DNA from: Clostridium sp. CAG:417
GTDB taxonomy: Bacteria > Bacillota_I > Bacilli_A > RF39 > UBA660
DNA: 64,000 nt
Assembly (NCBI GenBank): GCA_000432835.1
Contig: FR890375.1
Span: 352,152-416,151 of the forward strand
Direction: 5' to 3'
Shown here in pieces: positions 36,239 through 45,181 of the stretch. A program made the translations under genes and the position numbers. Positions within the stretch are counted from its first letter, which is position 1, and every line of letters begins with the position of its first letter. Below the pieces are notes generated by a model, which did no database searches, had not been told where the DNA came from, and worked only from the letters and a program-made list of their open reading frames with translations.

Positions 36239-39028
36239 ATGGAAGAAAACAAAAATTATTTTCTTGTTGAAGGCGTAGCAAAAGAAGATTGGATAGGATT
36301 TGATTCTTATTTATATTCATTGGAAAGTGCAATAAGTAATGGTGCAAAGTTTATTGGTCTGATTGCTGATTATGGTTCTGGTAAGAGTACTTTAATAAAT
36401 ATGCTAGATGAAAAACAAAAATTAAAAAATAATAATCTAATAAAGATAAATCTATGGAATTGTTATAGTAGTAATGAAGATAATAAAATAGATATACATA
36501 GAATATTTTTGCACCAACTAATTGATAAACTTAATATTGGAAACAAGAATTATTATAAAAAGAAAATTGATAAAAATTATAATATATTTGATATTAAATT
36601 TAAATACAATAATTCAATATTTGCTTTAATACTATTTTTTTACTACATATTATGCATATTAGAAAAATTAGGATTTATTACTCTTTTTATACCAGAATTA
36701 ACTCTTATTGGGTACTCTTTAATAGCTGTTCTAACTCTATTATGTGTAATTTATTATAAACCAGTTATTGCTTATAAAAAAGCTGAAGAAAATTTTAGAA
36801 TAATAGATGAAAATGATACTAAAGATTTATATAATGAAATAATAGGTGAATACTATTTAAAAAATAAAAATGCTGGGGATTTAATAATATGTTTAGAGGA
36901 ATTGGATAGATATGATAATTCAGATACAATTTTAGAATATTTAAAAGAATTTTATAAATTTTATAAAGAACCTATTCCAACACAAAGAGTTATTTTTATT
37001 GTTTCATTAAAGTCCTCAAATCAGTTAAATAAATTAAATAATAAGGAAAATGATGATGATAATATAGATCAAATAAAGAATATATATGAAAAAATATTTG
37101 ATTTTATAGTAAATTTAAATCAAATAAATATTCATGATTATGACTCTATAATTTGGTCATTAATTAATGAAAAGCAAAATCAGATACCAGAAGGAATAAA
37201 AATTCCACACGAAAAGAATTTAAAAAACTGGAGATATTTATATAAGGGAGAATATATTAAAATAAGAGATATAAAGCATAGATATAATTTTGCTATTTCT
37301 CTATACTTATCAGTAAATGAATCTGGAATTAAAGCAAATTTTGATAAATGTCTGTTTATATCATATTTAGAGGATGAGTATAATGAACTATATGAAAAAT
37401 TAATAAATGAAAATCTAATAAATCCAATATTAATTAACTATGCAAATAGCAATAGAAATTTTAAAGAGTTAGGAATTGATGATAAAGAAAACAATGTTTT
37501 ATTAGAGGGATTAGATTCTAAATATATATCAGTTGATTATAACTATTATTTTTATAAATTTCCTAAAAATAAGAAATCATACAATATATATGAATATGAG
37601 TTATATAACGCAATCTTTTATGATGAAGACTCAAAAAACTTAAATATATCATTAAAAAAATTAAAGGAAATAGAAATATATGATATTTTGTCTAAAAGAG
37701 CCAATTACGCTTTTCTCCCTAAAATTACTTTTAAGTATCCTAAGTTACTTATGATTGCTTATAACAAAGAATATGAAGCCTTTTGTAATACATTAGAAAA
37801 AAATTTTGATTTGTTATCCAATTTTGATCAATTTCATAATTTAATTGAAAATTTAAAAAAATTAAATAAAAATGAATACAAAACTATATTAAATGAATAT
37901 TTTAAGTATCATTTACCAAAAATAAAAGAATTAGATAAGGAAAAAATTTTAACTTTAAGAAAAAAAATAGTTAAAGAATTAGGTAATGAATCTGCAATCA
38001 TTTCCGATATTTTTATGGGAGAAAATCATTTAATAAGTGGCGAAGAAATTAGCTATATAAATAGTTTCCAAACAATAATAAAACTTACCAATTTTGAAAT
38101 GATTGACGAGGATTGTTTAAACAATTATATAAATGTATTAAAAAAACAAAAAACAAGTAAACAATCAATTATTGATTTATTAATATCTTTGTCAAAAAAC
38201 AACAATATTACAAATGAAATGTATAATAATTTTTTCTATTCAATAAGATTAAATGAATATGATTTTAGAGATAGTGAGTATTTAAAAATATTAGAAATAT
38301 CTAAAACAAAATTGGAATTAGATAATGTTAATAATTATAACAAGTTTTTAAATTATATAAATTATTATTGTCAAAAATTTGATGATTATTATTTAGAAAA
38401 TTTGAAAAAAACTGATTTAAAAACTAATATTGTTTCATATAAGAATTATCTAGATAAATGTGGTAAAATATATACCAATAGTATGAAATTATTAGATGAT
38501 TATTCACGAGATAATACTGTTTTTGGTTTTTCTAAAAATATTCGTGAACAATTTTATAAAAATGGTTATTATCAATATTATGTTATATCCACAAGACTTA
38601 ATGAAAACTTTTATGAAATAGAGGATGATAAATTTGATAACTTAGCAGAAAGATATGTCAGTGAATACGAATATCGAAAAAATTGGAAATGCAAAGTTGG
38701 GAATAATATGAAACAGTATTTATACAAAAATGTGAATATGAGCAAACTTGATGAAAGCAGACTAATATTATTTAATGATTTGCCTCAAAGAGTTGATATA
38801 ATTGAATCAGTATTAAATACTAATAATGATGTATTTATTAATAAATATTTATCAAAAATTAATAAAATAAATGTTAAAGATATTAAAATAGTATTTAAAT
38901 TGTTAGGAGAATATAATAGAAATAAAGGCTTAAAGAAATCAACTAAAAGTAATCTCAAAACATTAACTAAAAACAAAGAATGCTTACAACAATTAGATGC
39001 AAGAAGAAAAATTTTAGAATTTATATAA
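36239..39028 (+). CDS. KAP/YobI-type P-loop NTPase with two membrane helices
   Basis: 929 residues. Walker A ADYGSGKSTL (residues 43-53), two membrane segments inserted at about 127-148 and 152-174, and Walker B LIICLEELDRYD (about 215-226), the KAP arrangement in which the NTPase is anchored at the membrane. The C-terminal 650 residues are helical with no recognised domain. KAP NTPases occur in defence islands and prophages and are thought to act in membrane-linked sensing or abortive infection. AGGAGG binding site; a TATAAT at 36189 with a poor -35 is its likely promoter. It follows the broken helicase gene and precedes abiF in the element. Confidence 0.85.
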   Translation: MEENKNYFLVEGVAKEDWIGFDSYLYSLESAISNGAKFIGLIADYGSGKSTLINMLDEKQKLKNNNLIKINLWNCYSSNEDNKIDIHRIFLHQLIDKLNIGNKNYYKKKIDKNYNIFDIKFKYNNSIFALILFFYYILCILEKLGFITLFIPELTLIGYSLIAVLTLLCVIYYKPVIAYKKAEENFRIIDENDTKDLYNEIIGEYYLKNKNAGDLIICLEELDRYDNSDTILEYLKEFYKFYKEPIPTQRVIFIVSLKSSNQLNKLNNKENDDDNIDQIKNIYEKIFDFIVNLNQINIHDYDSIIWSLINEKQNQIPEGIKIPHEKNLKNWRYLYKGEYIKIRDIKHRYNFAISLYLSVNESGIKANFDKCLFISYLEDEYNELYEKLINENLINPILINYANSNRNFKELGIDDKENNVLLEGLDSKYISVDYNYYFYKFPKNKKSYNIYEYELYNAIFYDEDSKNLNISLKKLKEIEIYDILSKRANYAFLPKITFKYPKLLMIAYNKEYEAFCNTLEKNFDLLSNFDQFHNLIENLKKLNKNEYKTILNEYFKYHLPKIKELDKEKILTLRKKIVKELGNESAIISDIFMGENHLISGEEISYINSFQTIIKLTNFEMIDEDCLNNYINVLKKQKTSKQSIIDLLISLSKNNNITNEMYNNFFYSIRLNEYDFRDSEYLKILEISKTKLELDNVNNYNKFLNYINYYCQKFDDYYLENLKKTDLKTNIVSYKNYLDKCGKIYTNSMKLLDDYSRDNTVFGFSKNIREQFYKNGYYQYYVISTRLNENFYEIEDDKFDNLAERYVSEYEYRKNWKCKVGNNMKQYLYKNVNMSKLDESRLILFNDLPQRVDIIESVLNTNNDVFINKYLSKINKINVKDIKIVFKLLGEYNRNKGLKKSTKSNLKTLTKNKECLQQLDARRKILEFI

Positions 39029-39061
39029 TAGAATAATTAAATAAATTTTTCTTCAAAAGTA

Positions 39062-39090
39062 TTGCATTTTATCAATAAATAGTGTATATT
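39062..39090 (+). promoter_or_regulatory. promoter of small RNA copy 1
   Basis: TTGCAT, 17-base spacer, TATATT; predicted start about 39097, right before the hairpin. Confidence 0.6.
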
Positions 39091-39096
39091 ATTTAT

Positions 39097-39138
39097 CGAG
39101 ATGTGCCTAGGAAACTTTTGAAGCCCTAGGTCTTTTTC
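39097..39138 (+). ncRNA. small hairpin RNA upstream of abiF, copy 1
   Basis: Promoter at 39062 and a terminator-like end define an RNA of about 40 bases. Stem CCTAGG (39106-39111) pairs with CCTAGG (39125-39130), with an inner CTT/AAG pairing, followed by TCTTTTT. The abiF ATG is 27 bases after the stem. A copy with two mismatches in 40 bases lies after the gene (40078-40117). General knowledge: structured RNAs named abiF RNA have been reported beside Abi_2 genes; I infer that this is such an RNA, possibly an antitoxin and at the same time an attenuator for the gene. Confidence 0.6.
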
Positions 39139-39156
39139 ATTTAATAGGAGGTAAAA

Positions 39157-40044
39157 ATGGTTAAAGAATTTAAATCAACAAATGAATTAATAGAAATATT
39201 AAATTCAAAAGGTGTATCAATAAAAGATGAAAATAATGTTAGATATTTAATTGAAAAGTATTCTTATTATTCAATAGTAAACTCCTATAAATGGATATTT
39301 AAAATAGGAGAAAACTATAAAGATAATGCTTCATTTGAAGAAATATTTGCAATGTACAAGTTTGATAAGAATTTAAAGATAATAATGCTTAAATATATTC
39401 TTGAAATTGAAGCTGTTATTAAAACAAAAATTGCTAATCTATTTGCTGAAAAGTATGGATTAGAAGATTATTTAAATATTAATAATTTTGATTTAAAAGA
39501 TGATAATTCCAACTTAGAACATATAGAAAAATTAATTGAAGAAATCAAAAATGAGATTGATAAAGGAAATGGTAAACATGATGCAATAACTCATTATATG
39601 AGTAAATATGGTTTTGTTCCACCTTGGGTAGTAACTAAAATATTATCACTTGGAACTATAAGTAAGTTTTATGGTTTAATGAAACAACAAGATAGACAAG
39701 AGGTAAGTAAACAATTTCATATAAATGATAGAATATTAAAAAATATTCTTGGTAATTTAACTTCAGTTCGTAATATAGCAGCTCATGATGATAGATTATA
39801 TACTTATAGAAGCACATTCTATATTAGATTAGATAAAACTAAAAAATCACCAGATAAAGCATTACATACCAATATGTATATAATAATTAAATCTTTAGAA
39901 TTGTTATTAGAAAATGATCAAGTAATAGAAATGAGAAGTTTAATTACAAAAGAATTAGATAATTTAAAGAATAATTTAACTTCAATTACTATTGATGAAG
40001 TATTAAAAGTAATGGGATTTGATAAGGACCATTACATTGTATAA
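39157..40044 (+). CDS. Abi_2/AbiF-family HEPN abortive-infection protein
   Basis: 295 residues. N-terminal VKEFKSTNELIEILNSKGVSIKDENNVRYLIEKYSYYSIVNSYKWIF and FAMYKFDKNLKIIMLKYILEIEAVIKTKIA are typical of Abi_2 (AbiD/AbiF). Near residue 205 the HEPN motif RNIAAHDDRLYTYR supplies the R-x4-H catalytic pair of a ribonuclease. AbiF-type proteins block phage growth by RNA cleavage and are likely ancestors of Cas13 HEPN enzymes. AGGAGG binding site 6 bases before ATG. Flanked on both sides by near-identical small-RNA units. Last gene of the tRNA-Thr element. Confidence 0.9.
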   Translation: MVKEFKSTNELIEILNSKGVSIKDENNVRYLIEKYSYYSIVNSYKWIFKIGENYKDNASFEEIFAMYKFDKNLKIIMLKYILEIEAVIKTKIANLFAEKYGLEDYLNINNFDLKDDNSNLEHIEKLIEEIKNEIDKGNGKHDAITHYMSKYGFVPPWVVTKILSLGTISKFYGLMKQQDRQEVSKQFHINDRILKNILGNLTSVRNIAAHDDRLYTYRSTFYIRLDKTKKSPDKALHTNMYIIIKSLELLLENDQVIEMRSLITKELDNLKNNLTSITIDEVLKVMGFDKDHYIV

Positions 40045-40066
40045 ATATTAATTCATAGCATATAAT
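40037..40066 (+). promoter_or_regulatory. promoter of small RNA copy 2
   Basis: TTGTAT, 18-base spacer, consensus TATAAT; overlaps the abiF stop codon. Confidence 0.5.
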
Positions 40067-40072
40067 AATATT

Positions 40073-40113
40073 GAAAAGTGCCTAGGAAACTTTAGAAGCC
40101 TTAGGTCTTTTTC
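40073..40113 (+). ncRNA. small hairpin RNA downstream of abiF, copy 2
   Basis: Identical to copy 1 except for two bases over 40 (40078-40117 against 39103-39142). Stem CCTAGG with CTTAGG: one C to T change turns a G-C pair into G-T and so keeps the pairing; the other change is in the loop. Own TATAAT upstream and TCTTTTT at the end, so it is probably a separate transcript. Confidence 0.6.
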
Positions 40114-40203
40114 ATTTTTATAAAAATAATTTATCAAAATTAGTAAAAGTCATGGTATAATGGTTATAGAATTAATTTGTTTATTTATTTGCTGTATTGG
40201 TTT

Positions 40204-40295
40204 CGGACTATCTTAACTATCGCACCATATAGATAGGAAACTCGAACTTTTTATTCGAGAGTAATAAATTACTAACAGAAATGTTAGTTTTTTAG
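40204..40295 (+). repeat. putative att end of the tRNA-Thr element
   Basis: GCACCATATAGA (about 40222-40233) is followed by GGAAACTCGAACTTT, a CTCGAA/TTCGAG inverted repeat and a terminator (ACTAAC/GTTAGT then six T, about 40270-40293). The same order follows tRNA-Thr (GGCACCATAG-GGAAAT-CTCGAACTT) and the island end at 17737 (CGGCACCATATAGAAAT). Upstream bases are tRNA-like only in the last few positions. I read it as the displaced 3' flank of tRNA-Thr. Confidence 0.45.
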
Positions 40296-40323
40296 TGTAT
40301 AATTAATATTGGTTGGTGGTATT

Positions 40324-42081
40324 ATGAAATTATTTAAAGCAACAATTGAAAATTTATATAAAGTAATTTTGATGATAATAATTTCGTCAGCAATAATTTG
40401 TTTCTTTAATGTTGTGATGGCTAAGTTTATTATTTATGTGGTAGATGGAATTGTTATGAGTAATGTTAACTTACCAAATTATTTAACTACATTTTTTTAT
40501 AATGATAGTAAGTTATCAAAAATAATAGTTGCTGCTATTTTTATGGTTATTATGGCCTTTATTATTTCGATATTTAATTATATTAGAAGTAAATATAATA
40601 CAAAATTAAGATTAGGTATGAACAATAATATTAAAAATTTACTATTAAGACATACAACGTATTTAGATTATAATAGCTACATTGGTTATGAAAATAGTCA
40701 AATATTACAGAGAATAGCTAGTGATTCAAGTAATTATATATCTTATATAAATGATAAATTAAATTTAATACTTAACACTATTTTTTATACCTTTTTTTCA
40801 TTAAATGTAATTATTGAACTTAATTTTAAAGTTTGTTTAATTTTATCAATAATTATCCTAATTATAATTTTAATGTCAGTATGGTATTGTATCAATACAA
40901 AAAACATTGTAGATAAAAAAGTAACGTTATCTGAAGGATTAATAAAAAAGACAATGAATTCAATTTATAATCCTAAAATGATAAAAATGACAAATAATCA
41001 AAATAATGAAATACATAGATTTAATATTAATAGTGAAGAATATTTAAAATATGATATAAAAGAGATAGATTATTTGATATATTATGAATTGATCGCAAGT
41101 GGTATAAAAGCTTTAAGTACTCCAATTATCTATTTAGTTTGTGGGATTATGATAATAAATGATAATATGCAAATTGGTGGATTAATGGCAATTTTAACAT
41201 ATTCGACTACTATGTTAAGTTATTTTCAAAATGTAATTTATGCTGTCGAAGGTATTAATGACTTTTTAGTGCCCGCTAGAAGAATAAAAGAATTTTTAAA
41301 TTTAAATGAGGAAGATTTAATATGCAAAAATATTGTAACACCTGATTATAAAAAAATTGAATTCAAAAATGTTAATATAAAATTTGACAATCAAATAGTA
41401 TTGGAGAATATTAATTTCGCTATAAATGAGGGTGAAAATATTTATTTAGTTGGATCTAATGGAAGTGGAAAAAGTGTTTTAACTAAATTACTTTTAGGAT
41501 TTATTTCATATGAAGGAAGCATTTTAATCGATGATGTTGAATTAAGAGATTTACATAAGACTAAACTTCGTGAAAATATAGGTTTATGTTTTCAAACTCC
41601 ATATATTTTTTCAGATACAATAAAAAATAATATTGATTGTTATAAAAATAAAAATATTGATAAAATAAAAGATATATGCAAAATATGTGAATTAGATAAA
41701 GAAATACAAAGCTTTGCTAATAATTATGATGAATTATTAGGAGAAAGAGGTATAAATTTATCAGGTGGTCAAAAACAAAGAATTAATATTGCTAGATTAT
41801 TAATGCAAAATAAGAAGATTTTGATTTTTGATGATGTGTTAAGCAAACTGGATAATAATACTAAAAATAAAATAGTAGAAAATTTAAATAAAAATTTTCC
41901 TAATAATATAAATATATTTATTACGCATGATTTACTTAGAATTCCAAAAAATAGCAGAGTATTATTTATTGATAATAAAACTATTATTGATTCAACAAAC
42001 ACAAAATTAGAAAAAAATAATAATAATTATAAAAAATTAATTGATATTTGTGAAAACGTTGTAGGGGGATTATATGAATAG
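40324..42081 (+). CDS. ABC exporter subunit A (TMD-NBD)
   Basis: 585 residues, six membrane helices in the first 310, then an ATPase domain. Walker A LVGSNGSGKSVLTKLLLG, Q-loop CFQTPYIF, full signature LSGGQKQRINIARLL, Walker B ILIFDDVLSKLD with Asp in place of the catalytic Glu, H-loop IFITHD. ATG 40324 is chosen because GGTGGT precedes it; an upstream in-frame codon at 40309 is unsupported. Overlaps the second subunit gene by 8 bases, so the pair is heterodimeric. Substrate unknown; no peptidase domain and no modification enzymes nearby. Confidence 0.9.
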   Translation: MKLFKATIENLYKVILMIIISSAIICFFNVVMAKFIIYVVDGIVMSNVNLPNYLTTFFYNDSKLSKIIVAAIFMVIMAFIISIFNYIRSKYNTKLRLGMNNNIKNLLLRHTTYLDYNSYIGYENSQILQRIASDSSNYISYINDKLNLILNTIFYTFFSLNVIIELNFKVCLILSIIILIIILMSVWYCINTKNIVDKKVTLSEGLIKKTMNSIYNPKMIKMTNNQNNEIHRFNINSEEYLKYDIKEIDYLIYYELIASGIKALSTPIIYLVCGIMIINDNMQIGGLMAILTYSTTMLSYFQNVIYAVEGINDFLVPARRIKEFLNLNEEDLICKNIVTPDYKKIEFKNVNIKFDNQIVLENINFAINEGENIYLVGSNGSGKSVLTKLLLGFISYEGSILIDDVELRDLHKTKLRENIGLCFQTPYIFSDTIKNNIDCYKNKNIDKIKDICKICELDKEIQSFANNYDELLGERGINLSGGQKQRINIARLLMQNKKILIFDDVLSKLDNNTKNKIVENLNKNFPNNINIFITHDLLRIPKNSRVLFIDNKTIIDSTNTKLEKNNNNYKKLIDICENVVGGLYE

Positions 42082-43780
42082 TATTAAATATATGTCAAAA
42101 TATGGTAACTTTAAAAAAAGAATTATATTTGCATTTATCGAATATTTTTTATCATGTACAATATGGTTACTAATTGACCAATATTTAACATATTCAGTAT
42201 TTGATAATGCAATTGCCAAAAATAGTGCAAGAACTTTAATATTTGTAACAATTTTAGTTATTGTAAAACAAACATTAAAAACTAGTGAAGCAATATTTCA
42301 TTGTATGGTTAGACATCATTTACAAAGAGAATATGCAAATCATGCAAGAAAAGATTTATTTTCTAAATTTATTAATACAAAAATTTCTTATTTTGATAAT
42401 GCCAATACTGGGGAAATGTTAGAACTTGTAATGAATGATACAGGAAATGCTTCAACATTTTTTACTCAAAATGGTTTAATTTCATTTGGTAATTTATGTG
42501 CCAAATTACCATTGTTATTAATTATATTATTTTTTATCAATTTTAAATTAACTACAATTTTAGTGTTAATCTATATGGTTGGTTATTTAGCATTAATTAT
42601 ATCTAACAAAAAAACTTTTAAAATGATTTCAGAAATAAGGAATCTTAATATATCTATTACTAAGTGGATTACAGAACAAGTAAATAATTTTGAACTTATA
42701 AAGTCTATAAATATTGAAGAAATTAGATTAAGTAAAATGAATGAATTATTAGAAAAATATACTAATGAAAGTGAAAATCTTGATAAATTAATTAGAAAAT
42801 ATAATTTTTCATACACATTATTTTCATTTTTTGCTAGTATAGCAACTACTTGTATAGGTGGATATGATTTGGCAACTTCTGTTTTATCTTATGGTACATT
42901 AATGTTATTTATAAATGGTACAACATCTATAAAAGGTTCTTGTGATGATTTAGTTACACGTTTGCCTATATTAAATGAATCATTTATTTCTATGAAAAAA
43001 ATATATAACTATTTAAATAAGTATGAACCTGAAATAGAAACAGGTAAATTAAAGTTAGAAAGAATAAATGATATTAAATTTGACAATGTGTATTTTTCTT
43101 ACAATAATGATAGACAAATATTATCTAATATTTCAATTAATGTAAATAATAATGATAAAATTGCAATTGTTGGAAGGACAGGTTGTGGTAAAACTACATT
43201 AGTAAATTTATTATGTAGATTTTACGATGTATCTAAAGGTTCAATTTTTATAAATGGTGAAAATATTAATAATTATACTTTAGAAAGTTTACGTGAAAAT
43301 ATTGGTTATGTAATGCAAGATGTTGTAATATTTGATGGTAATATTTATGATAATATAAATTATGCAAATAAAGATGTTCAAAAAGAACAAATTGAGACAA
43401 TATGTAAAAAATTAAGATTACACGATAAAATAATATCATTTAGTGAAGGATATGAATTAAATTTAAATAAAAATCAAGATTTATTTTCATTAGGAGAAAA
43501 GCAGATGATTAATTTTGCTAGAATAATGGTAGAAAATCCAAGTGTTGTAATATTAGATGAAATAACATCTTCATTAAGTTATGAAAATGAAGAACTTGTA
43601 AAAAATGCTATCAAAGAAATAACTAAAGATAAGATATGTTTTATTATTGCTCATAGATTAACAACTATTAAAAGTTGTAATAAAATTCTTTATATGGAAA
43701 ATGGTAAAATATTAGAAAATGGAAGCCATCAAGAATTAATGGATATAAAAGGTAAATATTATAATTTAGTTAAAAATTAG
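42074..43780 (+). CDS. ABC exporter subunit B (TMD-NBD)
   Basis: 568 residues: six membrane helices, then an ATPase domain with Walker A IVGRTGCGKTTLVNLL, Q-loop VMQDVVIFDGNI, a degenerate signature FSLGEKQMINFARIM, Walker B SVVILDEITSSL with the catalytic Glu, and H-loop FIIAHRL. With subunit A, the composite sites become one canonical (B Walker B plus A signature) and one degenerate (A Asp plus B FSLGEKQ), the asymmetric pattern of heterodimeric exporters. GGGGG binding site in the end of the A gene. Role in drug, peptide or lipid export is open. Confidence 0.9.
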   Translation: MNSIKYMSKYGNFKKRIIFAFIEYFLSCTIWLLIDQYLTYSVFDNAIAKNSARTLIFVTILVIVKQTLKTSEAIFHCMVRHHLQREYANHARKDLFSKFINTKISYFDNANTGEMLELVMNDTGNASTFFTQNGLISFGNLCAKLPLLLIILFFINFKLTTILVLIYMVGYLALIISNKKTFKMISEIRNLNISITKWITEQVNNFELIKSINIEEIRLSKMNELLEKYTNESENLDKLIRKYNFSYTLFSFFASIATTCIGGYDLATSVLSYGTLMLFINGTTSIKGSCDDLVTRLPILNESFISMKKIYNYLNKYEPEIETGKLKLERINDIKFDNVYFSYNNDRQILSNISINVNNNDKIAIVGRTGCGKTTLVNLLCRFYDVSKGSIFINGENINNYTLESLRENIGYVMQDVVIFDGNIYDNINYANKDVQKEQIETICKKLRLHDKIISFSEGYELNLNKNQDLFSLGEKQMINFARIMVENPSVVILDEITSSLSYENEELVKNAIKEITKDKICFIIAHRLTTIKSCNKILYMENGKILENGSHQELMDIKGKYYNLVKN

Positions 43781-43802
43781 TATTAAAAAGAGGAACGATA
43801 AT

Positions 43803-44021
43803 ATGAAATTAGTTTTTGAAGAATATTTTAATAATTTAGATAATTGAAATTTTGAAGAAAGATTTATTAGAAACTATGAACTACAATATTATATGAATAG
43901 TAATATTGAGTTTTCTAACAATTTAAAAATATATGGTAAAAAAATTAAAAACAAGTTATATGATTCTAGTAGTGATGATTGGAGAAAGAATAGAAAATAT
44001 TGTGATGACTTTGAAAAATAA
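43803..44021 (+). pseudogene. small ORF split by an in-frame TGA
   Basis: GAGGA 8 bases upstream of an ATG at 43803; 14 codons (MKLVFEEYFNNLDN), then TGA at 43845, then 57 codons in the same frame to a TAA (NFEERFIRNYELQYY... DDWRKNRKYCDDFEK). The polar composition and the Lys-rich end look coding on both sides, and Trp in the second part is TGG. Either a decayed 71-residue gene or a real 14-residue peptide. It lies right after the exporter, so a precursor-peptide role was considered but has no support. Confidence 0.45.
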
Positions 44022-44090
44022 AAATCAATTATTTGTTTCGCTTTTTAAAAAATATGCTATAATCTACAATTAGACAAGGGAGGTTTTTTA

Positions 44091-44570
44091 GTGAAAATAA
44101 TTAACAGTGATTCTGCATATGTTCAAAAAAATGATATTGCATATTTAAATTCATTTGATTTACCAATACCTTTTTCTATATTTATGAAAGTTTTTGGTAA
44201 TGGTGTTACTATAATTAATGATAGTAATAGATATGATTTTGTTAAATTTGATGAAGAATCGGAAATAGAATTCTTTAAAGGATTAGATTGGATGATTGAC
44301 TACAACGAAGTAAAAGATCTAAGTGAAGATGAGATTATTAAATTAGCAAAAAACATTGAAAAAGAGCGAGAAAAAATTGCTACAACTTTTAATTCAATGT
44401 CAAAGAAAGAAAAAAATCAACATATTGATATGGTTACAAAATGTGATTTATTAGAATTTAAGTTTTATTCTTTAAGAGATATTCTTTGGCTTAAGCAAGG
44501 TCATATTTCAATTAAATTACCAGAGAATGATAAGGAAAAAATATTAAAAAGAAATACAAAAACAAAGTAG
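44091..44570 (+). CDS. hypothetical protein, unknown function
   Basis: 159 residues, GTG start with GGGAGG 7 bases before it. No signal peptide or membrane helix. The first half is beta-rich (FGNGVTIINDSNRYDFVKFD), the second half is a charged helix (EIIKLAKNIEKEREKIATTFNSMSKKEKNQHIDMV). A TATAAT lies about 30 bases upstream. Not recognised. It is the last gene before a 340-base gap that leads to cdaA. Confidence 0.65.
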   Translation: MKIINSDSAYVQKNDIAYLNSFDLPIPFSIFMKVFGNGVTIINDSNRYDFVKFDEESEIEFFKGLDWMIDYNEVKDLSEDEIIKLAKNIEKEREKIATTFNSMSKKEKNQHIDMVTKCDLLEFKFYSLRDILWLKQGHISIKLPENDKEKILKRNTKTK

Positions 44571-44905
44571 CATGAAATTATTACAACTTTTCTATTCTTT
44601 GGTGAGTTGTAAATCATTTCGTTGTTCTCACCATTAGTTATTATTTCAGTTTTAGTTGGATTGGGTAATTTGGTTTGCTTTCGATTATATTTATTGTTAG
44701 GTGGCAAAAATATTGCCATCTTTTTTAATGTTATACTTATTTTTAACTTATCTTTGCTTAAATTATATAAAATGTATTATTCTAACATAAATAGCCATAT
44801 TAAGCTTTCAAAAAGTAGTAAGATATCCTCTTTTTTTCTTCTTTATTTGTTTTGTTCTTGTAATAAGTATTCAAAAATGGTATTATATATACATAGTATG
44901 AGGAG
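44571..44905 (+). other. non-coding gap with hairpin and terminator
   Basis: No convincing gene in 335 bases. A GGTGAG/CTCACC stem (44601-44606 with 44627-44632) runs into CCATTAG, a CTCACCAT form that resembles the 3' end of a tRNA-like gene; the rest of the loop is T-rich. A terminator GGTGGCAA/TTGCCATC with six T lies at 44700-44726. It may be the right boundary of the accessory region, but the evidence is weak. Between 44727 and 44905 I see only AT-rich sequence. Confidence 0.35.
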
Positions 44906-44911
44906 ATGCCC

Positions 44912-45160
44912 ATGGAAAATATTATACATTTTTTTAGGGATATATTAGATGGCCCTTTATATGTTATTGTAGTTATAATTTCTATTCTTTTATTGTGCGT
45001 TTGTATTGGATATTTAATTGATGTTCGACAAAAAAGACAACATATATATAAAGAACAAGAAATTAATTCTAATCAGGATGCTGTTGTCTTAAATCCTAAT
45101 AGTGAAGTAAAATCAGTTTATAGTGGTGAAGATAATACTGATTCTAATGATATAATATAG
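44912..45160 (+). CDS. single-pass membrane protein upstream of cdaA
   Basis: 82 residues: MENIIHFFRDILDGPLY, one membrane helix (about 17-38), then a polar acidic tail. The ATG at 44912 is preferred because AGGAG lies 6 bases before it. It ends 21 bases before the cdaA ATG. Not recognised; it probably belongs to the c-di-AMP transcription unit. Confidence 0.7.
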   Translation: MENIIHFFRDILDGPLYVIVVIISILLLCVCIGYLIDVRQKRQHIYKEQEINSNQDAVVLNPNSEVKSVYSGEDNTDSNDII

Positions 45161-45181
45161 GTTGTTTAAAGGAGTGATTAT

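Noticed and set aside
39097..40117. CRISPR-like repeat pair around abiF
   Set aside because: Only two copies, 0.9 kb apart with a gene between; each has a promoter and terminator, so they are RNA units and not an array.
40324..43780. Bacteriocin or lanthipeptide cluster
   Set aside because: No peptidase domain, no modification enzyme, and the only candidate peptide is a 14-codon frame broken by TGA.
44601..44637. tRNA gene ending in CTCACCA
   Set aside because: Only a 6-bp stem and the last bases resemble a tRNA; no D-arm, anticodon arm or T-arm can be folded.
44622..44948. 108-codon open frame starting with ATG in the gap before cdaA
   Set aside because: No ribosome binding site, spans a terminator, and runs into the next gene in another frame; composition looks like T-rich non-coding sequence.
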